Part shown: positions 32,060-42,908 of the stretch, one piece after another
Layout of the letters: every line of letters starts with the position of its first letter
How positions within the stretch are numbered: position 1 is the stretch's first letter
NCBI GenBank assembly: GCA_946803715.1
Contig: CAMPET010000014.1
Coordinates: 365,012 to 420,402, forward strand
From: Beroe ovata
Lineage: Eukaryota; Ctenophora; Nuda; Beroida; Beroidae
Reading direction: 5' to 3'
DNA length: 55,391 nucleotides
The notes under the pieces: model-generated
Told to the model about the DNA's origin: nothing
Database searches by the model: none
Seen by the model: the letters and a program-made list of their open reading frames with translations, nothing else
Position numbers and translations under genes: made by a program

Positions 32060-33777
32060 TCACCTCTTACTCCGACTATACTCTTCATCTAAAAAGTCCA
32101 ATAATTCCTCTGCGGTAAGAGAGAAGTGACTCGCTTTCCACTTTGTCTTCCCTAGGCTAAAGTACTTGTGTATGAGTGGACCCTTCGGCAGGTCGAGACG
32201 TTTGAGGACCTGATCACCGCGCAGCGGGCAGTCTGGAACATTCCAACTGGAGATGGTGTTGAGGAGAGCTGAACTTTCCTCTCCTCTACTGAGACACAAC
32301 TCCTTGAACCCCATGTGGAACTTGTGACGACAGTGTTTGGGTGTGTCCACGAGGAGGTCCTGGAAAAACTTGATCTCGTGTTCCGCTCGGTGCTTGATCA
32401 CAAACTGCCCGATGTACTCTTCGTCCATGGACATTTTCCACGATTTTCTCAGCTGAGTAAAGTGGTCCGTGGTCTTGAATGCGTATCCTAGAAGGGTGAC
32501 CGGACGTATCTGATCTAGATACGCTTGTGCATGTTGATTAGCAAGATCTGCTATTTTGAACTTGTCCTCGGATAAGTTAATCAGTGGGAATAGCCCAAGA
32601 GACTGCATTTTGTTGAGGATACTAGTCACGTGATTCCCAACTATTATCTTCTGCATCTCCAGCCAAATCCTCTCCCGAGAAATCTGCTCGAGTCCTGCCT
32701 TGTTCTTGTCGATAGCAGCTATCGTGTCCTCGTCCCACTGGTTTTCACCGTCAGCAATCCGACCATAGAACCGGAAATACCTGAGAAAAGTGAAGGGTCA
32801 CTTATAAAGTTGTCCAATCTGTCAAGAGAGAAAGAGAGCGATAGATCGTGATTACCGAACCTCAGAATTCTGAGATAATCTTCAGCTATCCGTTCAACTG
32901 GATTCCCAACGAACAGAACTTGCTTGTTCTGTAAATGTGCAGCTCCATCGAAATAGTCGTACAGAGTGCCATCGATATCGGCACTCATCGCATTTACTGA
33001 AAGAGAAAATAATTGTAATCGTACTTTATCATAGCCTCCACAAGAGCTTCGAGACTACTACAACTACTGCTTATACTGCTACTTTGCGACTCACTGGTGA
33101 GGTCTCGACGGGCCGCATCTAACTGGAAATCTGTGGTGAACTCCACCTTGGCGTGTCTCCCGTCAGTCTGGGTGTCAAGACGGAGGGTCGTCACCTCGTA
33201 AGGGGTGTCATCCACCATGAGTGTCAGAGTTCCATGTTGAATGCCTGATAAACATTGTTATTCCACACTGCTGTCCGTTGAAACCAGGTCTCAATTTACT
33301 GATTGAAATCTGTTCAAACTTTAACCAATTAAGGAGGCATCGGTCAATCAATTAACATCATTGAACACCACTTCACTCAGTACCCACCAGTCAGAATATG
33401 CTTGACACCACCCTCAGTGCATAATTGCACCATTTGATCGGGTGTTGCGTTGGTTGCAATGTCAATATCTTTGGGTGGTTTGTCTTGTAAAACATCGCGT
33501 ACAGCCCCACCTACTACACGAACTTCGTATCCTGTAGAAAGCGAGTTTATAAGCATTAAATCTCGATGAGAAAAGAAAAAAGATGAGAAAAAAAACAAAA
33601 GAAGTTCTTATCTATACTCTATAACTTCCAATTTTATAAACTCCTTATCATTACACTTATTTTAAGTTTATGAAAGTATGACCCACCCTTGTCGTGAAAA
33701 AGCTTGCAAATGAACTGTGTCGAGGAATTTGCAATGTCTGGCCAGTGTTTGTGGTTGACGAGGCTGGTACTCGTCAT
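32060..33777 (-). CDS. TRNT1: CCA-adding tRNA nucleotidyltransferase
   Basis: Exons 33777(to 33837 if extended)-33687, 33531-33388, 33244-33095, 32996-32861 and 32780-32060. The frame is open from 33837, but that codon is GTG; the first ATG is 33777, giving 413 aa. A spliced upstream start that adds a mitochondrial presequence remains possible. Motifs of class II nucleotidyltransferases: GGAVRD, the catalytic DIDIAT (two metal-binding Asp), the RRDLTINAM motif rebuilt across the third intron, YDYFDG, then [15 protein letters not shown] across the fourth. The rest is the helical neck, body and tail. It adds the 3' CCA to tRNAs in the cytosol and mitochondria. The length is near that of human TRNT1 (434). 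Confidence 0.95.
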
Positions 33778-34080
33778 GCTTCTGATGAGGGCAGGGAGGG
33801 ATGGAGTTCCGCGGAAGAGGGAGGGGAACACTTTCACATGAGTGTAGCTATGGTGATATGCACGGTTATAATTCTATTGGTCAAAAGATGAGTATTTGCG
33901 GATCGATCAGAATCTTAGCAGATGCTACAATGGTGCGATATTCATGATGTGAAGACTAGAAGGAAATCATAGCAACTACAAAGTGTAAATATCATTATTA
34001 TTAAGGGAGCTGTGAGCAATAGTACAAGCTCTCAATAAAGGGTCTCAACTCATTCAATTCCAATCCCTAAGTCTGTATGA

Positions 34081-34990
34081 TCATCCGTTATCACTAGACT
34101 GGATATCACTACTCGCAATTTCAATGCTGGTTACCCTCAACATTGTCGTCAGACTCTCATGAAATGTCATTTTGTGCCACGCTTTACCCCAGAAATGGGT
34201 CCTCACGGCGGCCTTACCCGAGTTGTAAACTCGTAGATAGGGACCGCGACCCCGTTCTATCACCACAGCTTTCACCTAAGAGAAGAGAGAAGCGTTTGAG
34301 CAACTGGAACAATTGTAATCAGGTAACGTGGTACGTGGTAAGAATGAGCATAAATTTGAAATCATCCTCAAATGCAGCTCTTTTTGAGAGAGTAAGTTTC
34401 AAGTGAGCGAGTTTAACTGACTAAATCCCTGGTTTAATGATGTAGTTCCATTTGATACTACTCTAGGTAAATACCTTTACTGTGGTTGATGGGAGAAGGG
34501 GTCGTCCAATGAGGGTATAGTTAAGTGAACCAGCCAGTAGCACTTTGTCAAGTGTTATCTCTGTCCCTGGATCGAGATCCAAGTGATCACTTTGGATCAC
34601 ATCGTCTACTCCAACCTAGGATGGACCAAATGATCAGTGTTGGTGAAATATGTTTCCCTTGGATTCAGTAAGCAAATTTTGAACCCAGTGTAGTAAACCA
34701 ACTGTCGTGGAAGCAGGAGTCACCTTGAATTGTTTCCCTCTGATATGAACCACAGCGAAGTTCCTGGCAACAGGGCGATCTATCTCACGTGAGACAGTTT
34801 CCAGCAACTCCTTAGCCGGATGTTGCTCTGCCCCCGTGTGTTGCTTGGCAACCTCATACACATCTCCACGTGCACTAGTCTCTATGTCGGATGAGTAGTT
34901 CCTAACATCAGCACGGGAAAGATGTGACGTCACATGACATGACATTGAGGGGAGTGAAACTGTCGACAAACACCGACACAGCGATAACAT
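34081..34990 (-). CDS. MRPL21: Mitochondrial ribosomal protein bL21m
   Basis: Exons 34990-34724, 34615-34475 and 34275-34081 (603 nt, 200 aa; human 205). The ATG at 34990 starts MLSLCRCLSTVSLPSM, a Ser/Leu/Arg-rich mitochondrial presequence. The L21 domain reads FAVVHIRGKQFKV, then LDLDPGTEITLDKVLLAG, YTLIGRPLLP, VKAVVIERGRG and, at the end, LRVTSIEIASS, the same order as in vertebrate MRPL21. It is a large-subunit protein of the mitoribosome. The stop is only 304 bp from the TRNT1 ATG, and both genes read in the same direction. Confidence 0.93.
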
Positions 34991-35178
34991 GGCTACGGTC
35001 GGCAATTGAGTGGTTAGTGAAAGAATATAAAGGTTAGAGATAAATTTGTTACATTTCCAACGTGATGGTTCAATGATTGATTTTGGATAAGTATGAGAAA
35101 TATCTCCCGGTCACTATGTCACTTTGAGTCAGTGACGAAATAACGAAGTTCTTCAATATGTCATTATTTAACCAAAAA

Positions 35179-37711
35179 TCAACCCATGTCTCCTGCTATC
35201 ACTTCACGAGCACCTGTACAATATTGGCGGGAATGGAATTTTCTGAAGTTTTTCGCGCATAAATTCCGTTCATCCTTCATACCAAATTCATCGTACAAGC
35301 GAGCCGTGTAGTATAACACATCGCACACATACTTGCGGTAGTTTAGAGCCATGAAGCCGTCCTCCGCGTTTTGAAGGTGTCTCTGCAATTTCCTGAACGT
35401 GTCTAATCGATCATGTGGCAGAACAGTAGCCATCTTTGCCTGTACATAGAGCCACCTAGCTGTACTCTGCACAAGGGTGTCAGAGCACGCCAGCGCCACC
35501 ACAAACACGCACTCAATCGTGTGGAGTGCTTGACTGAATAGTTTGAGAGTTATCTGAGTTTCTGTCATGAGGAGCTGGGCTTTGATGAGATAGCTTTGTA
35601 ACTTGTATTTCTTACAGTGCAGGATGAGGGATAGGAGTTTATCCAACGCTTGACTGGGAGCATTGGGTAAATCGGCCTGTGCCGAGTTGTACATGACAGC
35701 TGCTTTCACTTCCTGATCAGAAATATACGTGTCTCCTTGCGGAGTAGTGTCGTCATGGGAACGTGACGTCAGTGACACGTAAGTACTCTCTGATATGGTT
35801 CTGATCATAGCACTCTCAGTATCACAACACTCTCCCGTCATTGACTTCGCAATGTATTGTATCTTGTTGAGGGTCAGGAGAATGAGTTCATAGAGGGATG
35901 AAGTTTTGGGGTAGACACGAAGAGCAACGTTCAGAACTTCCACTCCCATAGGATGCGGCTGGGCTAGGGCGAGGTTACACAAGGCTATACACATGCCGGT
36001 AGCGGAACTGGAGAATGAGATCATGTGACCATCGGGTAACCAATCAGGGCACAGTTGGAAGAGAGTGAAGAATGGGTGGAGTTCGTAGAGAAGGCTGTTA
36101 TCATAACGTCTGGAGGAGGAGAGTTTTAGAGACGTATGTTACCGATTCAAAGGTGGAAAGTTGGAGAACACAATACAAATGGGTGGGAAGTATAGTATAA
36201 TACCTGAAAATTTCCGTAGCATTGGTATGGTAGTGGGTAGTGGAAATCAGGGGAGAGATATCACTCATGTACTTGAACACAGCAGTTGTGTCATCGCCTT
36301 TCTTGCACATAGTTTCCAGATTATGGATATGATTCAAGATCTGAGGTGAGTTATGCGAATTGAGTTAGCAGGTATTAAAGAGGGAGGTTTACTTATTGAT
36401 AATGGGAAATATTAGCTCTCATTTCTAGACCGGTCTGCCTCCAGGTATGGGAGGTAGTCACCTCAAGGTGAGACGGATTGTCGTCCAAGTCCAGATTGAC
36501 ATTTGGTCGTGTGATGGGAGTTCCCTGCAAATAGCTCGTCCATGCGATGCAGTGAGAGAGACACGATTCCTCGCCTAGTAGCTGTCCCAAGTGGATTGAC
36601 TCCTGGTTGAGGGATAGGTCAGGGAATTTTAAACTGGAGCAAAATCAAGTGAAAAACTCAATCACTTAGCAAACAAGTGATTCACATGTTCATCATGGGC
36701 CAGTGAACACTAGTCCTACCTTGAGATACTGCATGGCAAGGGTCTTGTGATTGAACACCGTGTGCATGGCTGCCAGACAGAGCGCTGAGAAGGGTCGGAT
36801 ATTCTTACTCTCCTCTCCAGAGGTAAGCATCATGGTGAAGTATTGATGTAGATGTTTCTTAGCCAGATTGTACTCCTTCACTGACAGGAAGTTGAGATAC
36901 TGCAGAAACTCGGCTTGTTGGATCCTCTTGTCACTGCCCAAACTGCACATCTCATGTATCTCAATATTGGAGTATTCCAGTGACAAACTGTTCTCAAACT
37001 TATCAACCTCACGACAAAATCTCGCTTCTTGCTGCTTGGATGAGAGTACTGGATACACCGTTTCTTTATCTTCAATGTACGTCTTCAACTCCTGATACGG
37101 CAGTGATCTAGTCGAAATATGAAACAGTTTAATAAACTTGTTTTAATCAGACCACTGCCATTTGCCAGTGGTTGAAATTTGAATATGAGAGAGTTACCTG
37201 TAGAAAGCAGCTCAGTTCTTCGAATGACGCTAATTCGAATGAGAGAATGATGTGTCTGAGAAACAAGCCGAAGAGGCTGTTCGGTTTGATGAGCTGATCT
37301 GGTTCTGACATTAGACACTGAGCTGACCCTCTGTTACCAATCAGCCGCTTAATAACAGCTGAAAACATGGGAATTATCCACCAGACAGGAAAAACATTCC
37401 TTCGCCGAACAAAATGGTATAGAAAAGATATAAATTAATCGTTCGTAGATCAAGTACTATCCCATATACGGACGCATACCAAGTGAAGAAGTTTTGAAGA
37501 CTTTGTCCAAATAATCCACGAATTCCGACCCCAGGTCACTATCATCAGCATTATTGAGGACATCGATCAGTTGGTTGAGTGACATGTTCCGATACTTGAT
37601 GCAATCTAACAAAACGACTGCCAGTTTAGACCGGGGTGGTTCGTTGCAGTAGTGGTTCACCAGAAGGACCAGTGCCACGTTGTAAGGCGTGAGGGTAGAC
37701 ATGCCCTCCAT
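35179..37711 (-). CDS. ANAPC5: Anaphase-promoting complex subunit 5
   Basis: Exons 37711-37480, 37358-37198, 37091-36720, 36602-36462, 36340-36204 and 36109-35179 (1974 nt, 657 aa; human 755). The N-terminal LTPYNVALVLLVNHY and the SLFGLFLRHIILSFELASF block match the APC5 N-terminal domain. The rest is TPR-like helical repeats: EFLQYLNFLSVKEYNLAKKH, ALCLAAMHTVFNHKTLAMQYLK, ESIHLGQLLGEESCLSHCIAW. The C-terminus YTARLYDEFGMKDERNLCAKNFRKFH is the clearest APC5 signature. APC5 is a scaffold of the APC/C ubiquitin ligase platform. The acceptor at 37092 (gtatcag) was chosen over a nearby tag because only it keeps frame. The human protein has extra loops; none of the conserved blocks is missing. Confidence 0.92.
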
Positions 37712-38313
37712 GAACTATATTTGCGGTACTTTGTGAGACATGCCTGACATTTGTCAGCTAAGGAGAGGATAATGTTGTGAAAATCAGTTGTATAGAAAGA
37801 GATAGCTCCAGACATGATTTCGCAGTCCATATGTTCTTACTGGAAGTTGTAAGAATTTTGTTTCTAAAAGTTCATAGAGCGGGCTACTCGAAATCGCGGT
37901 TCCTAATGAAAGTTTATAAGGCAAACGCGCGCGCGCTAGTCACGTGATACATAAGCGCACTATGATTCTTCGAGACCTTTAAATGTCGCCGCGGCCGACG
38001 CAAAACAACATTTTAAAACGTGACCGCCCGAAACTTCATTGAAACGTATTTTGAAATGAGGAATTTCAATGGGCGTTGCCTTGTCAATGAAATTGCTTTA
38101 AAACTGAAAGCAAACGATCACAATCGGGTAACTTAAACGTTGCAAGTGAAAGGCGGTCTGGGTTTGCCCAAATAAAGTCCAGTATAAAAACAATTGTTTA
38201 TGCAAGGGGTTGAAATAAGATGAGAAATAAACGGTATCCATGCACTGCTATGAAATACATGAAAATCAGCCCAGCTTGGACACGAATTATAAAAAGAGGT
38301 GAACAGGATCGGG
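37712..38313. other. Intergenic, ANAPC5 upstream region
   Basis: About 600 bp. It contains a GC-rich patch (acgcgcgcgcgctagtcacgtgat, about 37925-37950) and gtcgccgcggccgac (about 37986-38000), consistent with a promoter region for ANAPC5. No exon was seen. Confidence 0.45.
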
Positions 38314-39124
38314 TCAGGACGTTTTCTTACCGGTGTCTATGTTCAAATAATTGGATATCGCAGGTATTGCAAGTCCAATGTTAACAATATAAGTTGATAT
38401 ACAGACAACACAGAGGTCAAACAACACAAAAGCTAGAATGTAACCTAGGTATAGCGACATTAGAAGCGATGATACACTCATGTAGAATTTCAGTTTGATA
38501 GTAGTTATGCTCTGTCGCACTGTGTCTGAAAAATTAGGGATGAAGTGTGAGAAATTGACAGGGAAGTACAATGAATCATGTTACATGTAATGAAGGTAGC
38601 TACGATGTTTGCGTACCTAAAGTCAGGTATATGAGGAAGAATACAATTCCGTATAGACAGTTAGGCATGTTCAGTGGATGGTCTTCACTAAGTAATGCTC
38701 CGATTACTCCAAACCCTCGAGCGTATCTGACAAATAGTTGGGATCAATAGTTTGAGATCAATAGTTTGAGATCAAACGAGAGTGAAATAAAGAATATGAC
38801 GTTCACAAAGTATGTTTATCGGATGATCGGATAACTGCCTAATGTCTATCGATGAATATCTATCATAAAAAATTGAGCAAGCAGTTTCGGCAGTTAATAC
38901 ATTTCTTGCCGTAGCTAAAAGGAACATGCACTAGGATGTACTGCTGCAGTATTGAATATTGGGAGTGCTTACTTGGAAGTTAGGACCCGTGAGCAGCTAG
39001 CGTACTGGTGTAAATCGCAGAGAGCAAGGTAGTTGGATTTGTTGTGAACCTGATGTTCAACCCATAGAGCATACACTGAGATAACTAGACCCACGACACA
39101 ACCAACTTTCACGTACATACCCAT
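38314..39124 (-). CDS. VKORC1: Vitamin K epoxide reductase (VKOR)
   Basis: Exons 39124-38973, 38726-38617 and 38525-38314 (474 nt, 157 aa; human VKORC1 163). The redox chemistry is visible: loop cysteines in LALCDLHQYASCSRV (C36, C44) and the active-site CXXC in FDLCVVCISTY (C126, C129), followed by a TYI motif like the TYA of vertebrate enzymes. YARGFGVIG, LNMPNCLYGIVF and YLGYILAF complete the four-helix membrane core. It sits in the ER membrane and reduces vitamin K epoxide and/or supports disulfide formation. Vertebrate VKORC1 and VKORC1L1 arose from one ancestor, so the symbol stands for the family. The tail lacks a clear KK-type ER retrieval end, although GKKTS is near it. Confidence 0.92.
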
Positions 39125-39874
39125 CTCCTATACCTAAATTGGAGACAATTAGAGTAACATGAATTACTTGTTGGTGATTTATATTGATTGTTTGATGAAA
39201 AAACTAAGAAAATATGGGGGGTCTAAAAACTGGGGGTCATGAAGAAAATCTGAATTCACGCAGGCTGTTGCTCCTAAAATGTACAAGATAAAAGGCAGTA
39301 AAGTGACGGTTAGCGTAAAACAGATTAAAAATGAACAAATTATCGCAATATTAAATCTCAATATTATAATAAAATGTATCCTTCTATAAAATACTTGTAC
39401 TTTCAATCGACTCCGACTTCGTAATATAAGACTTGGGTTAGGGAAATGGTCAAATGTCACCAGAAAATGGTATAGCACAGAATCACCAAGAGGGGGATAC
39501 GTTAGTTAGTTTTACGATCTGTAAATTTTTTCACTGATCACTTTCAAAAATAATGCCATTTGCTGCCCGAAATTTTAGTAGGTTTTAGTGCAAGAGTTAA
39601 TGAAAATGTTATTCCAAGTGTCTGAAATTAGATATTATTATGTATTATATTCGAATACATCTATTTCAACATGCAGTTAAATCACCTCAAACTTTCACGA
39701 TTAACACAACTGTTAAAGTGTTAAGTTATCAATTTCGTTGAGTATGCTGCGAAACTTCAAAAACACAATGAAAATCTGATCAAATTTTTCATCGAATTTA
39801 CAGCTCTCTACTTCTCTAGGAGGGACATGATCTGACCAAAACTATGCCCGTATTCCAGGGACTGTTTTCCACCC
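39125..39874. other. Intergenic, AT-rich
   Basis: 750 bp between the VKOR start and the end of the INO80E-like gene. It is AT-rich with scattered hydrophobic frames that lack splice or family support. It must carry the VKOR promoter and the 3' limit of nothing else recognisable. Confidence 0.5.
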
Positions 39875-42699
39875 TCATCCCACGTCCTCTGTTCCCTCTA
39901 GAGACTCGTCAAGTCCGGCGAGTAACTCAGGCGGCATTTCTCCCTCACTCTTACCCTGACTCTCCGCTGTAGAGGTTTGTTGCTCGGACTGTGCCGACTC
40001 GGACTTTGCAGGGATATTGTTGCTCGAATGGGGTGGAGGCGGTTGCTGTGCGATAGTGAGGGGAAACCGGGGCCCACCTGGGTTAAACCCACCCATGTGC
40101 AAATGTGGGCTGTTCTGAGCTATGCGTGCTGCCTGGTGATGCTGGGCAATTTTCTGTTGCTGAGCAGCAGCAGCAGCCATGCGGAGCTGCATGTTTCGCT
40201 GCTGCGCATGCAGGTGTGACAACTGCTGTGGCGTGAGTTGCTGATGCAGGTGATGGGGCCCCAGCTGGTGGGCCTGGGATATCGTTATCTGGGGGCCCTT
40301 GTGCGGCTGGCTGGTCACTAGCAGGGGTTGAGGAGGTTGTGGTTGTGCTGAGGTTACCAGTCTCGAGTTCATAGCCTGGGCTTGCAACAATTGCTGAGTG
40401 TGGGCCACGTTACCCTGTGGTCCCACTTGCAGGGGATGGACCCCCGGTGGAAACTGCTGCATCATCGGATTAGTCAATTGGTGTGGTGACGAAGCAGCCG
40501 CATGTCGCTGCCTCATCATCTCTTGATGCATAGCACTCGCATCTGGCTTCTGACTGGAACTCACAGGTGTCTGCCGATTGGAATCATGTTTCCGACTATC
40601 AGACTTCTGAGAGTGTTTTTGCTGGGACGAGTTGCTGCGAGAAGCGTTCTGTTTCGATGAACCCATGCTTACAGGTACGGTGTGTTGCAGTTGTAAAGAT
40701 GGTTGTTGGAGCTGTAACGTAGGTCGGTGCATCTGGATTTGCGGTTGCTGCGGGAGTTGCGGTGGAAGTTGCGGATGGTGTTGCTGCTGAGTCGGTTGTT
40801 GTTGTTGTTGTTGTTGTTGTTTTTGATGTTGCTGTTGAGAGTGTTGCTGCGCTGGTGGTTCTGCCTGCTGAAGTGGTTGCTGAGACGGCGCCTGCAGCTG
40901 TAGTGCATGTTGCTGCTGTGGTTTCTGCTGTAGCTGCAACTGTTGCTGTTGTTGTTGCTGTTGTTGTTGCTGTTGCTGTTGTTGTTGTTGCTGTTGTTGT
41001 TGTTGTTGTTGCAGAACTGGTTTTGATTCACTTTTTGCCACGCTCGATGAAACTGACTTTGGCGGCTGTTTAGATGTAGCGTGTTGTGGAGTATCACGCG
41101 ACTGTGAGTTGTTTTTGGAGGCCGTATTCTTTTCCGGAGGCTCATGTTCTTTGGAAACGGCAGGTGGAGGCATACTCTTGCTGTTTGGTGAGACCTGACT
41201 GTTCTGAGCGCTCGGGTTAGCCGCACTGGACATCGCTTTCTCATTAATTTGCTGTGCCCTCTGATGCATCTGGAATTGGTGCTGCTGCATCTGCTGGAAG
41301 TGGTGTTGCTGTGCGTAGTATTCCTCCGTGTTCTGCATCATCATCCGTTTCATCTGCATCTGATACTGCTGCATCTGTATTTGCATCTGGGGCGAGGGCG
41401 GGAACATATGACCGGGCGGAGGCCGAGGGAAGCTAGGCGGAGGTGCGGTGGCCGGGCGGTAGTTTGGACGCTGCTGGATAAGTCCTTGTTGCTGGAGGAG
41501 TGCAGCGTCGTTACTACTCTGTGACGGATGTGGAGACTGTGACGCGTGTGAGGCAGGGGAGGAAGCGAGCGTAGAGGAAGGAGTGTGAGGATTTGGTGAG
41601 GTAGGAGCATTGCTCTCCTCACCAACACTCTGCTGCTTCTTCTTCTTGTTCAACATCCGCCGGTGCGCTCCACAGAGTTTTGTTTTTGATTTTCTCGATA
41701 TCTCAGTAGTGCACTGGGCCCCGTTTTCAACGTGTGAACAGTAACACACTGCCGATTCCTGCTCTGCGTTCGTGAGCGGGATTTTCGCCGTGGGTTTCGT
41801 GGTCGTAACCGGAATGGTTGTTGTAGTCTCTGACGATGGGAAGGGAATCTTGCGAGGGAGTGACTTGCTGGCGTCGTTCGAACTGATCTTCCTTGATCGT
41901 GGACTATGTTTCGGACTTCCAGCCATGGCCACACTGACACTCGTGTGTGCTGGACTAGGGAATGTTGCGTTGGATGGACTAGTCAGTGTTGGACTGTGGT
42001 TGGTCCTCGGACTCTCGTAGTTGGGACTCTGAAAAACATCATGGGTAACAGACATACCCAACAATCATATGTGATCATATTTCTGGGGAGGAACACATGA
42101 TGGGTACCTGCATGATGCCTCTCGGTGATGGCATGGTGATTGATGCAGGGGTGTGCCCGGGTGTCACCGCTAACACGTTAGGTCTCTTGAATGAGGGCGG
42201 GGCAGGTGAGAACCCCTGCCTGCTCTTATCCTCATTCATCTTCTCGTCATCGGAGTCTGACTCACTCGTCACTCCCTCGTACTTCATCAGACGTTCCAGG
42301 AGGAAGTTCTTGTCACGGGTCACCTGGGAGGACGAGGTAAATGATAAGATTATTTGCTAGCAATACACAAATGTCAACGGATGGTGATATAAGTTGAAGA
42401 GAATTTCTAGCATGGAGCAAACCTGTAACATTTTCTTCTGAGATTGTCTCAACTCATCCTGATACGTCTGATTCTCGTACAGCAAGAACTGCAACTTTCT
42501 CTAGCGGGGGATACGCTTAGTGTTAGACAGCAGTGCAGCGTGATTTCAATTCAAAGTATATCTTAAGGTGCTACAGTTACTTTTTGGCATAAAGGATAAG
42601 ATTCCTTTTTCCAAATTTATGAACTCATACCTTCAAATCCTTGTACTTGTCGAAATAGTTAGGTTCTTGAAGATGTTCATCTTCTTCGCCCTCTTCCAT
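39875..42699 (-). CDS. INO80E-like coiled-coil protein with C3Hc3H zinc finger and poly-Q
   Basis: Exons 42699-42631, 42500-42423, 42323-42108 and 42028-39875 (2517 nt, 838 aa). Residues 15-60 read YFDKYKDLKRKLQFLLYENQ, then TYQDELRQSQKKMLQ and VTRDKNFLLERLMKYEGV. This parallels INO80E (YK..YRNLKRKLKFLIYEH...[27 protein letters not shown]), an INO80 remodeller subunit. After a Ser/Pro-rich part comes a cysteine cluster, CYCSHVENGAQC-x12-LCGAH (about 215-243), with the C-x8-C-x12/13-C-x2-H spacing of the C3Hc3H finger of INO80D and KANSL2. The last 600 residues are Gln/Pro/His/Ser-rich with long Q runs (about 460-487 and 510-530) and end acidic. Human INO80E is only 244 aa and has no such finger, so this is either a domain fusion or an expanded orthologue. 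A nuclear role is inferred. Confidence 0.75.
40921..41013. repeat. CAG/CAA repeat coding for poly-glutamine
   Basis: About 27 consecutive Gln codons of the INO80E-like gene, read on the minus strand, with mixed CAA and CAG. A second, shorter run is at 40796-40820. The complementary strand's poly-Val/Ala frames are shadows. Confidence 0.9.
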
Positions 42700-42908
42700 A
42701 TTTGCAGCATTATTTCATTCTAGAAGATGCGAAATGTTAATGCATGACTACAATACCTTTCAAAACTTATGATGAGAATTCATACTCATAGAAGTAAATA
42801 CAAGAGCAAGCACTTTGCAGTATGCAGTCAAATCCAGAAATTCTTATAAAGGAAATGAATAAATTACTATCTACAGAGACTGACACCTATCCGATCATTT
42901 TCAAATAT

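Noticed and set aside
33778-33837. Extension of TRNT1 by 20 residues to 33837
   Set aside because: The codon at 33837 is GTG and a stop lies upstream in frame; the first ATG is 33777. Kept only as a possible spliced extension.
34991-35005. Upstream start of MRPL21 at 35005
   Set aside because: That codon is TTG; the ATG at 34990 begins a plausible mitochondrial presequence.
40669-41244. Asn/Ser-rich and Val/Ala-rich open frames over the poly-Q region
   Set aside because: Shadow frames of the CAG/CAA tract in the INO80E-like gene.
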